The notes beneath the pieces were generated by a model, which searched no databases, was not told the DNA's origin, and saw only the letters and a list, made by a program, of their open reading frames with translations. A stretch of 64,000 nucleotides of DNA from Cyprinodon diabolis (taxonomy: Eukaryota > Chordata > Actinopteri > Cyprinodontiformes > Cyprinodontidae), in NCBI GenBank assembly GCA_030533445.1, contig CM060070.1, positions 21,332,001-21,396,000 of the forward strand, given 5' to 3'. Below are positions 30,930-40,932 of this stretch, one piece after another. Made by a program: the position numbers and the translations under genes. The number at the start of each line of letters is the position of its first letter. Position 1 is the first letter of the stretch.

Positions 30930-31890
30930 CATCTCCTGCCCTGTCAGAACCAGAAGTTTATTCGAAGCCTTTCAAAACAAAACCACAATAAAATAAGGTT
31001 AGTATATGGGAAATATTTTTGGTTCACATATTGATTTCCTGTGTCTTCAAAATAGAAATATTTTTTTCTTTTCATGTGTTTAATGATTTATATATAATCT
31101 CTTTCCAGTTTAACTGAATAAGGTTAAAATGTAAAAAAAAATTAACTCAATTGTTTTATAAAGGCATCTCTTATGTATATGTGCAAGTATTATATTATAT
31201 ATTATTTATTCTTTTATTATTGTATGCTATGTTCTGACATTTGATATTGGACCAGATAGATTTGCCGCTTTGTGTTCTCACAGTGAATTACTGAATACCT
31301 AGATACATGACCAAAATAGCCAATAACTTCCTCTGTTTTTTTTCTCCCCACAACACCGGAGGGAACAGAAAACACAAAAACCGTTAAAATGTCTATTTAT
31401 TTTATTTTATTGGAAGTGTTTTTACTGTCAAAACAGCAGATTTCACAGCATGATGTGCAGCCACTTCCAGCAGGAGTCACATTTAGACATACGCCTGTAG
31501 AGACAGATAATGTTGTAATAAGTAAAAGAATGTTACGCAAAAATAATGATAAATCATTGTTTTCTTAGTTTTATGTGAGGAAAAGTAGAGAAAAGGCACA
31601 CTTAAATGTGCACTCACCTCGCAAAAAAAAGATGTCTTCTTCTAATAAAATGCGGCAACACATACATGCTACTACGTGCTATTCCTGAAGGCTTCGGCTG
31701 TGTCTGAATGTCTGCTCTAATCTATAATACCTCAATCACTATATAGTGCCTTATATAGGGATTAGGGTGGACATTCAGGCACAGCCTTCAATTCAAACGT
31801 CCGTAATAAACTTCTGGTCCTGACAGTGCAAGAGACTGTATTTTGCAGGTCTGCAACAAAGGGTCCTGACAGTACAGGTCAGCAGCCAGA
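30930..31890. mobile_element. Foldback element, copy B, with a nested MITE
   Basis: The left end 'CTGTCAGAACCAGAAGTTTA' is mirrored by 'TAATAAACTTCTGGTCCTGACAG' near 31805, then by 'GGGTCCTGACAGTACAGG' near the right end, as in copy A at 24801. A smaller palindrome is inserted inside (31696-31786). Boundaries are approximate; no transposase is seen. Confidence 0.6.
31696..31786. mobile_element. Small palindromic MITE (about 91 bp)
   Basis: The outer ends GGCTGTGTCTGAATGTC and GACATTCAGGCACAGCC are inverted with one mismatch, around a centre containing CACTATATAGTGCC. The 'CTATATAGTGC' core is typical of a small MITE group common in fish. It is nested in foldback copy B. Confidence 0.7.
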
Positions 31891-34800
31891 CCCCTCTCGA
31901 ATTGTTTGGGTTTGGGTCTATCTAGGTTCGTCAAATTAGATTTTAGCCTCTAACATTGGAGAGTGCGATGAAGGAATGGCAGATTCCATTGCAGTGTACA
32001 GAGATGTTCAGTACAGGTGATGTGTGTGTATTAAATTAGATTTTCAGAATGAAGTGTTGGTTGTGGTGAACTCATATTTTGCATTTACATCATATGTTGC
32101 ACCTCTTGCTTCCTTCAGTAGTTATCCTTGATTGCTTTTGCTAGACATCTTACTGACACCATTTTTGGATCAAAGTATCTCCTTTTTAGAATTTTATTTT
32201 TACTTCTTTAACAGTGCAACCACATCATTTACAGCTCTTGTGATTTATTCCCCATTGGTTGCTTTTACTGGTACTTCAGTTCAGCTGCTCAGTTCTCAGT
32301 CAGCAGAACCTCGATCTCCAAACTGGTAAAGTCTTCTTTGTCTTCAATGCCCATTTCTGTTATTGAACACCAACTGACAAGCAGTGGAAGTTGAAGCCTT
32401 ATATGGATATATCGAGAATTGTAAATCAGATAATTATCCTGATTTACAATTCTCATGAACAAACTCATTTATGCACAGGTGGATTGCATCATGTTTATGA
32501 GGTTCATTTATGAAGTTAACTGAAGTTTGTTGAATCTGATATACCCTACTCACTAGCAGCCCACTGTAGGGGAAAAAGTGACAGAAATTTACGACATGAA
32601 TACAAAAATGTTGTTGCATGAGGCTCAATGATCAAAGTCCAGATAGAAATCCAGTTTGAGATCTTTGGTTAAACCTAAATGCTAAATGCAAACAAAGACT
32701 TTGTTAACCTCTCCCACTTCATCACAGGTAAGGTTTTCAAAAGTTTCTCAATGTGATGTCAAAAAACCCCAAAACAATTGGAATACTATGGCAAACAACT
32801 GAAGTTTTGTTTGTTCAAACAAAGGCAGATGTTACTCCAATAGTGAAGAAACCTAAGTTTGACAAACTCGTACAAGTGACAGCACTTTCATTTTGGGGTT
32901 ATGTTCTTGTCAGGAGATGGTTTCTCGTTGTCTCTGACCAGTTCTCCCCGATATTCATCCTTCACCTTTTAGCACTGAATATCTCTGCTGCTGGATAACA
33001 GTTTAAACCATGGCTCTACCAATAAGGGTTAACAAAATGCAGTTTTTAGAAGTTGCTGAGATAAATTAAAGCCAGCAGTTTTAGATACCTGCAGGACATA
33101 CAGGATTATTCAGGGTTTAAGACCTTTGAATGCAACCTCTGAAGGAAAACAGATGATTGACTCATTCATTGAGTAGCAGATTGAGTGCTGGTTTTTGACT
33201 GGTACAGATATTTTTAATGAAAGAGTTGTTTTTTTTATAAACACAACAGATGTACAGCCTTCAGGAATGAACACCAGATCAGCGGTGTCAACATATTTGT
33301 GATTTGTGACAACATATGTAAGTGGCAACTCAGGATTTAGCCAGATGGCAGCTCATCCCTTGCAAGCCTGATAAAGCTTCTTAAGACGCAGACCATGAGC
33401 TGCAGCAGACAAGAAAGCCACCTTGCTGGACTGCTATATCCAGACAGTAATCTCACCCTGACCACCCAACCCCCCACACAATATTACCTCCATGGATTTG
33501 ACATATCAGGTCCCATGAGATCACACAGTTGATGAAGCACATTATTGCTTCTTGACTGATGGTTTCCCTACTTTGACCACTGACTTACTTGGTTAGTTAG
33601 CCTTACAGCAGTAATAAGTCATTCAATTAAAGTTTAATGGTGCTGAACTGGCTTTATTTTAGCAAATTTATGCAACAGCTTTCAAACTTTCTCTGAAATC
33701 GATTTCTTTCCCCAGGAGTTGTAGTAATTTCTTATTTCAGCTATAAAATGGTTAATTTTTTTTTCTGCTGTAGCTCCTAAGGAGTTTTTCCTGCAAAGAA
33801 CCACTTTACATCATGTGCTTAGAGCAGCAAGTCTTAACTAGATGGGTGGACTTTGCTTCTTTAGTAAATTAGGGTGTAAAGTTTCCTTTACTAATATATA
33901 CCAGCTGGATGTAAGAGACAGGATTTAAAATTGAGAGTTGCTCTGCAAATGTAGTGTTGTTCAGTAGAGGAGTGTAGCTAGTATGCATTCTAAAATGTTC
34001 TTAGTTCAGAGAAGAATTTGCACATTTACTACACCACTTATATTCAAAAGCTTTGGGTCAAATTGATAAGACACTGTTAAGATTATTCTAGCTGTACACA
34101 TACTAAATTGATACATCGTTATTTGATTAATTATTTTAGATAAAGTGAATGTTATTAAATACAAGCAGAGGTTTTAAAGGGATGTATTCATATTATATGT
34201 TTAGGCATAACAGCCAAAACATTTGATCATTAAAAAGGCAATATACTACAACTGAATTCCTCTACTGAGTGCGATAATGGCAGTAGGATAGAAATATCTG
34301 AAAACCAGAATGTGACAACTGAAGCTGCAGCTTAATAAAACCCCACTATCCTGCAATGCTTTTTTTTGGAAATCTACGTTAGCTCCAAGTCCAATTCAAT
34401 CCTCCCCAGAGCAGCCTAACAGAACTAATTAAGGCAAAAGAAAATTAACATTTCTACCAAATCAAACATGGACAAAGCATCAGGGTAAGAAATATTCCAA
34501 TAAAGTAAAAACAAAAACATTTTATTTTTGATGAGACCTGAATGGAACCTGATCATGAACAGTCCTCTGTATTCTAATAGCTGTGACAGAACACCGGGAA
34601 ACCAGCCCTCACCTATTTTTAGCTCCCGCTTCTGTATTTCGATCACGAATTGAGGCTTAATCCCATTGAGATGGAATCTTTTTACGCACTTTCACACTGG
34701 ATCTTAGATTTATCTTCTTTCATTTTACAACAACAATGGGAATCGCTTACTCGCTTAGTGCAATATTTCCTTGTTCACTGATTGTGCAAATATGCAATAT

Positions 34801-34960
34801 TGTACTGTACTTCTGGCTACATTTCGTTGTTATTAAAAATATTGAAATATTGAACGAATTTATTTAATAAAAAATTGTGCAAAAACTAAATATAAAAAAT
34901 ATTACCCCAAGAGGAAACATTCTTTTTTCTGTGTGTCTAAGTACAACAAAAAACCCCATT
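31891..34960. other. Intergenic, no gene recognised
   Basis: AT-rich sequence without recognisable exons. It includes a 41-bp near-perfect palindrome at 32414-32454. Scattered open frames under 85 codons show no family features. Confidence 0.45.
32414..32454. repeat. Near-perfect 41-bp palindrome
   Basis: GAGAATTGTAAATCAG (32414-32429) is exactly mirrored by CTGATTTACAATTCTC (32439-32454). The centre is itself palindromic (ATAATTAT), with one unpaired C. It could be a tiny MITE relic or a strong hairpin. Confidence 0.85.
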
Positions 34961-34969
34961 TAAATTATC

Positions 34970-35570
34970 CTTTTAAAACAGTGCTGAGAACGGTCCAAGC
35001 ACGGTAACCGAGATAAATTTTGAGTGTAAAGGGAACACAACTGAACTGGACCATGCCAAACACAACCGAATCACGCTAAATGTAATACTTGTTCAGCAGT
35101 AGGGCTTGGCATGGTTTATCTATGGCATGGTTCTCTGCTAACAAAGACCGCATGAGCAGACCAAGTCATCTCCAATTTACAGTCAGCTGATTCATTTTGC
35201 TGGTTTTCCAATGGGTCCGGCTTTGCAATTCAAAGATCTCTTCACCTGTACAGAACGCAAACCTATGAACTCTCAGCTTTTTAACAATTAAGAGCGTGGT
35301 GCATTCTGCGATGATCCTGAGATCGAGGCTCTTATTGAAATTTGGGCGGAGGATGCTATCCAGGCACTTAGGTTTCTGAATGTTGCCATTTTTGTTTCCG
35401 TCATTTCTACCTTGAGAGCTGTAGTATTGTGGACCACTGATAGGAGGCGAGGAACTGTGCTAACGTGATATGTTGGTCGTAAGAAATAAGCTTGGCACGG
35501 TTAACTGATTCAAGCTGGGTCTGAACTTGGCATGGATTGGTTTCAGAGGGCTAGTGTAAATGGGGCAAAA
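34970..35570. mobile_element. Possible MITE with GGCACGGTT-type motifs
   Basis: Repeated 'CATGCCAA', 'TTGGCATGG' and 'CTTGGCACGGTTAACTG' motifs occur in opposite orientations at the two sides. An 'AGTGTAAAGGG' near the left is mirrored by 'AGTGTAAATGGGGC' at the right. This resembles a hAT-type MITE of fish, but termini and target duplication are not resolved. Confidence 0.35.
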
Positions 35571-36309
35571 GGCTGTTCGCACTGATCTCCAGGCCCCAGT
35601 CTGAACGCACCCCGGCAGGCTCACCCAGGCCTTCTCTCAGGCTCACTCTCGGTCCCTCCTGCAGCAGCTTCAGTTGGCAATCGATCCTCCTCGAAACCTG
35701 TGGATCAGGTCAAAGATTACCAGCTGTCATTGGTCTCCTTTCCTCCTGCTCATATCCTCCATGAACAAGCTTAACCACTCCACCACAACTCTTTGCTCAT
35801 CTTCAGGGATTTGTGGCTTCGCCACGCCTTCGCTCTCTCCGCTTTCCACACAAACCTCTGTCTTCCGTTCAACCCATTGCTCAGCAGGCATCTTGGCTCC
35901 CTCCATCTGCGTTAATCTCCAGACGGCAAACTCTGGTTGTTTACATGTGAGGCGTATCTTTCCGTTCTCCCTTTTCCTTGCTTTAGCACTTTCTTCTCTA
36001 TCGCCAGCCGGATTTTCAAAAATTTTTCACTGTGCCGCAGGCCGTTATCTGCGTTAATGTGCTGCGTTAAGGCCAGAATCTTATTGTGCGATAAACAAAA
36101 TATTGCTGTTAATCTATTCTCAAAGTTGGTTGTGGAGCTGGGTCTATAGCTATGAATTTGCACCGATGTATATCTTGGGGCGAGAACGAATCAGTCTTAT
36201 GTGTAGGCCTAGTCTTAACACATTGAACACGTCGCGCTATCATGGATGCAGTTATAAAGCTGCCGGGTTTGCTTAACGGAAAAATGATGGACTCGAGCTT
36301 GTTCTCCAG

Positions 36310-36596
36310 GTGGCCACAGGTGACCCATTTTACAAATCACCTGCGAGGCGAACTGTCAAGAGTAGAATATATGAACAGCACGCCATGGAGAAAGGCGTGA
36401 AAGATGAGAAGTTGATCGAGGCGACGTGTTTAGCACTGACGGGGTACCTCTGGACATCTGTCAATAATGATAGCTACCTCGGTATCACTGTGCATCTCAA
36501 GAGACTTTCTAAACCCAGATTCTCAAATGCTGTTGCCCCAAAGTTTGGCCCCAAAGCTGGTCTGCCTGGTGACTGGTGGGAAAAGGAGAAATAGAG
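36310..36596 (+). pseudogene. hAT (ZBED-like) transposase fragment
   Basis: A 94-codon open frame without an ATG start. 'DPFYKSPARRTVKSRIYEQ' matches the 'YK.PSR.T....I' region and 'LALTGYLWTSVNNDSYLGITVHL' matches the 'ALT.D.WTS....YLG.T.H' region of hAT/ZBED-type transposases. The upstream BED finger and downstream catalytic and dimerisation parts are not recognisable. It ends just before the target duplication of the hAT element at 36652, but lies outside it. Confidence 0.7.
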
Positions 36597-37003
36597 CTTG
36601 GACTGGCTGACACAAAGCTACTGACTGTAAACAGCTCATCATGACTATTATCAGAGTGCGAAATACGGGGGGGTCCGGGGGGCTCGACCCCCCGATTAAC
36701 CCATGAGACCCCCTGAAAGCCTCAAAAGCAAAATTTAAGGGGGGTCTTAAATTGTGTCAAAAAAAAATTTAATAAAATGTTCTGGCTCCTTAGGAAGCCA
36801 TCGCTCATATTTGCGTATTGTTTCTAAGTTATATACTATAAGCTTTCTTATGTATAATATTTGATATATTCTTATTTCGAAAGCACCGGAAGTTGAGCAG
36901 TTGGTGTCTTCCTGTTTAACGAGTAAACACTGCATAGCTAAGGCCCCGTCTACACGAAGTCAAAACGAACACGAAACGCTAATGCATGAAAAGGCTGCAA
37001 AAT

Positions 37004-37792
37004 AATCCGTGTATCATTCGTTCTTTCTATTTTCAATTGCCAATCAAAAAACAAACAATAAAAAATTGACTGGTTATTTTGTTTTTTGTTTTTTATGGTT
37101 AAACCAAAAACGAAAAAAGGATTGGGTTTTTCATATATCAATTCTAAGCTCTGATCAAGAATACGAAATGGAAAAACGGACAGCAACGCAGAATTTGATT
37201 TTAATATTTAATCGGTACAATTTACGTGACCCGGAAGTTTGGTGGAGCGTTAGCTAAAAAAACAATTGGCTTACCCCCACCACGTTCGATCAAGCTGCAC
37301 CAGATAAGGCAGTCGGACCTATCAGCCATGGACAGTTACATGTTATTTGAAGGATCCAAGCGTGTGACTCTTAAGGAGGAGGACATGACAACGGAGAAAA
37401 TCAGCAGGATTTTCCAGGTATAACTTTTTTCTTGAAACTTTTCTGTGCACTGTACTTTTAACTAGCAACAACAAACAGCTTCTCGATCAACATAGTGTGT
37501 GGTTCTAGTGTCGCCATGGTAGCCACTTCATTACCCCAACTGCTGCGCAAAGAGCTATTTCCGGGTCACGTAAACTGTACCGATTAAATATTAAAATCAA
37601 ATTCTGCGTTGCTGTCCGTTTTTCCATTTCGTATTCTTGATCGGAGCTTAGAATTGATATATGAAAAACCCAATCCTTTTTTCGTTTTTGGTTTAACCAT
37701 AAAAAACAAAAAAACAAAATTACCAGTCAATTTTTTATTTTTTGTTTTTTGATTGGCAATTGAAAATAGAAAGAACGAATGATACACGGATT
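37004..37792. mobile_element. Foldback element with 234-bp arms and exon-like cargo
   Basis: Inverted arms 37004-37237 and 37559-37792, about 95% identical by eye, start AATCCGTGTATCATTCG. They are flanked by CAAAAT on both sides (36998-37003 and 37793-37798), suggesting a 6-bp target duplication. About 320 bp of unrelated sequence lies between the arms and carries an exon-like ORF. I do not recognise the superfamily. Confidence 0.75.
37328..37417 (+). other. Exon-like ORF in the foldback centre (30 codons, then GT donor)
   Basis: An ATG in strong Kozak context (AGCCATGG) opens exactly 30 codons (MDSYMLFEGSKR...TEKISRIFQ) ending CAG followed by GTATAA, a plausible splice donor. It looks like a phase-0 first coding exon. 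CCGGAAGT, an ETS-type motif, lies about 90 bp upstream at the inner end of the left arm. No downstream exon is visible, and I do not recognise the protein. It may be a captured host-gene piece or an element-encoded exon. Confidence 0.35.
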
Positions 37793-38439
37793 CAAAATGT
37801 ATGCCAGGCCTGTAAGTGGCGCTGTGGTGCCAAAGCAAAAATAGGCGACGAAATGTTGGGCATGCGCACTAATAGTGGTTCAGTCAAATTCAGGTGCTGA
37901 ACTATGTCGTCGATATTGCTCTGTTCTTCCTGGAGATATTCCAGAAGAAGAAGATTCTGTTGTAAGCCCGACAGCAGGGTGAATAGCATGAGCAGCAACC
38001 ATTCAACACAGTACGGCGCAATTGTTGTTGTGATACAGTGTCGCGCATGCGTGTTTAGAGGCGACGCTATGACGCATGCGTGTAAAAAAAAAAATGCGGT
38101 TAGAGCTTAAAGATGGAAACGCGAAAACGCCGTTTCAAAATCTTCCCACTCTGAAGGCCTGATAAAAAAAGATCGTTCACAGACCCCCGAAACGCCGGCT
38201 TCGTATGGATGAGAGGCTGGTTTGGTGAAAAATTTGTGCGTTTAGGCCAGGGTTTGACTTCGTGTGGACGGGGCCTAAATCTGTTCTCTCTGTGCTGCGT
38301 TTTAGGCCAGTACAGCATGTAATTTGATGTGAAGGGTGTATTTCGTTTATGTACATATAGTACTATGTTTCATGTTGTGTTTGGAGGTTTATTGCAAGAA
38401 AGGTCACCGAGAAGAGAATTTTAAAAAGACACTAGCATA

Positions 38440-38510
38440 CGCGCTAACTAGCCGCTAGCATACGCGCTAACTAGCTGTTAGCGATGCCGCTAGCTAGCGG
38501 CTAATATTAA
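38440..38510 (+). repeat. CTAGC/CGCTAACTAGC tandem and inverted repeat cluster
   Basis: Two head-to-tail copies of a 23-bp unit (GCTAGCATACGCGCTAACTA core) are followed by GCCGCTAGCTAGCGGC, a perfect palindrome. It lies inside the hAT element, just right of the Harbinger-like insertion. Confidence 0.85.
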
Positions 38511-39665
38511 CATGTTGTTTATGTCATTATGTGTTTCTGTACATATTCAGGGAATATGTTGAGTTTATTATTTAGGAGAATTGTGCCTGTTTACACAAAG
38601 ACTTATGCACATTATCTCTTTGTTGCAGTTTTACCATTCATTCATCCATCCATACCAGCCAATAAATCGAAAGGAAAGGCTTACGTTGTGGTTATTGGAA
38701 ATGATGGTTATCTACCTGCTAAGCTAAGAGTGAGGGCAGGACATAAATAATTTTTTTGTCGCTAATGGTCACTAAAATGTTTTTAAGCTCAACATGTCCA
38801 GTATTAAAATTCAAAACCTTTATTCACAAATATGCTCTGTTTTTTGCGAAGTGGAGCCAGCCAATCCTGTTCGCGTATGCAAATTAGCCATGTGCTTTTC
38901 CACAGTTCATAATAAGGGCAACACGGAACAGATTGCGTGAAGACAGCAGGTCTTCACTCCTGTTTGTGGACCTCAACGGACCTCCTCTGGACAAATTCAA
39001 CCCATTTCCATTCGTCAGAAACTGGATTAAAGCAGGACATGTGCGTGCATGAAAGAGAGAGACAGACAGACAGACAGACAGTCTTTGTGCATGTGTGTGT
39101 TTTCATAGACTGACTGTCTATTCAGGCTCTTGCCCACTGAGATTCACAGAAAGCTTCTTCCACCAAGCTGTCAGGAAGCTGAGCCCACCTCAAAAAGAAA
39201 TCACTCCGGACAAACTGTCTCCTGCACTACTATTAATACTATATTTATTTACTGTTCTTTTGCACTGTTACTGTTACAAATGCTATATCTTACATAATTG
39301 GTAATAATAATAATTTTTCTGCTGCCATTACCATCTGCCTTTTTGCACTAGCATAAGTATTGCATATTTTATATTATTGTACATGTTATATTTGTTTGTG
39401 AAATTGAATGTTTAAATTTTAGTATTAGGAACTGATCTTATCTGTTGTGCCTGTGCACTTTATCGGTTTCACTGTTGGTGAATGAGAAACGAACGTCCTC
39501 TCGAGTCCTTGTATGTCTGGTGAATGTGAAGAATTGACATTAAAACTGACTTTGAAATGTTATATGCCTACTGCATATTGAGAAAATTTAGATCGGTATT
39601 GCGCAACAATCGGGAGATGGGGACCCCCCCAAATATTGACAGGTATTTCGCACACTGACTATTAT

Positions 39666-40560
39666 GTAGGCCTACAGTTTGGAATTAATGTTTATCTGGC
39701 TTAAGAGTTATTAAACACAAATACATCTTATTGAATATTATTTATTTTCATCACCAGTTATCATAGTAGAAAAGCTTTATCAACTAGTTTGTGATGCATT
39801 TTGAGGACAAGAGTTGAGCCCCTGGTCTAACGGGCCACCTGGCTTGAGAAACCTTTTCAAAGACTTACTCTTACTCAATTTTTAGGCAGCAGACACATTT
39901 TATCCTTATCTTATTCTTATATCTTATTTGTACTTACAATCTTATTTTTCCATCTTCTGTATGGTTTAAGAAAAAATATTTCCTGCAATGGATTAATAAA
40001 GTAATTCTGATTCAATAATCCCTTTGGCAGAATTAAAATATTTTTTTTAAAATCTAGATTAATCTAGATTGTTGACTGAACTTTAACACATTATGGAAAA
40101 GAGGAACTGAGATACATCCAACTCATAAGCACATGTGAAGAATGGCTTATTTAAAATCTCTGACATAAACATGATCAGATAAAAGAATATTACCTATTTA
40201 GGTAAGTATGATCTTGCAACTGGAAGAAGAATCAACATCAAACCAAATCCACAATGGTACAAGGATTAACCCACTGTTAGCTGGGAAATGACCATAATGT
40301 TGAGGATACTTTTCTTCAGCTTGACAGAGAATACAACAGGAATCAAACCTGTTACACTGCTTTAAGACTTTAGGCTTGTATGGTGGATTCCTTCCAACAT
40401 GTTGAAGGTGCATAGTCATACAGTCAGACCTACAATCCAATGTTTTAGATTAAAGGACATCCATATGTTAGAATGGTGTGAGTAAAGCTTAGACGCAAAT
40501 CAAATTGGGAAGTGGGTTGAGATTTAAGATTTTATCTCCCCTCTTTCTACCCATGCAACC
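39666..40560. other. Intergenic; LINE-tail-like piece near its start
   Basis: 'TTTCCTGCAATGGATTAATAAAGTAATTCTG' at about 39981-40011 resembles a LINE 3' tail. Nothing else is recognised. Confidence 0.4.
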
Positions 40561-40932
40561 TATTCTCATTATGAGTGCGTATGAAATTGTACGAAAAGTT
40601 ATGCACCGTAATTTTGTACGTTTTGGACGTTTTTTTCGTCGTATGCGCATGCGCATCTGACGCACCATTCACGAATCTAGAATATAAATTACAATTAGCC
40701 CTAACCCTGACCCTAACCCTAAGATCTAAAACAGCAAGCAACGTAGTTAGAGACATGAATTAGTGATGATTGCACCTTTTCCCAGTTTTCTGTCCGTTCG
40801 CGGATCTGCTTTTTTTTTCTGTCTGCCAGCGCATGCGCACTGATGTGGTTTTTTAAGGAAAAACGTCCAAAACGTCCGAAATTACGGTGCATAACTTTTC
40901 GTACGATTTCATACGCACTGATAATGAGAATA
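40561..40932. mobile_element. Foldback MITE with TA ends and internal CCCTAA repeats
   Basis: The outer ends TATTCTCATTATGAGTGCG and TATTCTCATTATCAGTGCG (right end, reverse complemented) continue as arms of about 90 bp ('AAAAGTTATGCACCGTAATT'). TA at both ends suggests a Tc1/mariner-type target. The interior holds GCATGCGCAT motifs and a short run of CCCTAA/CCCTGA units (about 40697-40721), a vertebrate telomere-like motif. Confidence 0.8.

Larger units (their letters stand above)
36942..38275. mobile_element. PIF/Harbinger-like MITE (TAA target), nested
   Basis: The ends GGCCCCGTCTACACGAAGTC and GGCCCCGTCCACACGAAGTC (right end, reverse complemented) are flanked by TAA (36939-36941 and 38276-38278), the 3-bp TWA duplication of PIF/Harbinger elements. 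It sits inside the hAT element at 36652-39657 and itself hosts the foldback at 37004-37792. Confidence 0.85.
36652..39657. mobile_element. hAT-type element (3.0 kb) hosting two nested insertions
   Basis: Terminal inverted repeats CAGAGTGCGAAATAC and CAGTGTGCGAAATAC (right end, reverse complemented) have one mismatch. They are flanked by ACTATTAT on both sides (36644-36651 and 39658-39665), a perfect 8-bp duplication. Removing the Harbinger-like insertion leaves about 1.67 kb. That remainder contains a LINE-tail-like stretch near 39230-39560 and no recognisable transposase. Confidence 0.85.

Noticed and set aside
37236..37558. Treating the foldback-centre ORF as a confirmed host gene
   Set aside because: Only one 30-codon exon-like piece is visible with no acceptor-linked continuation, so it is listed as a candidate only.
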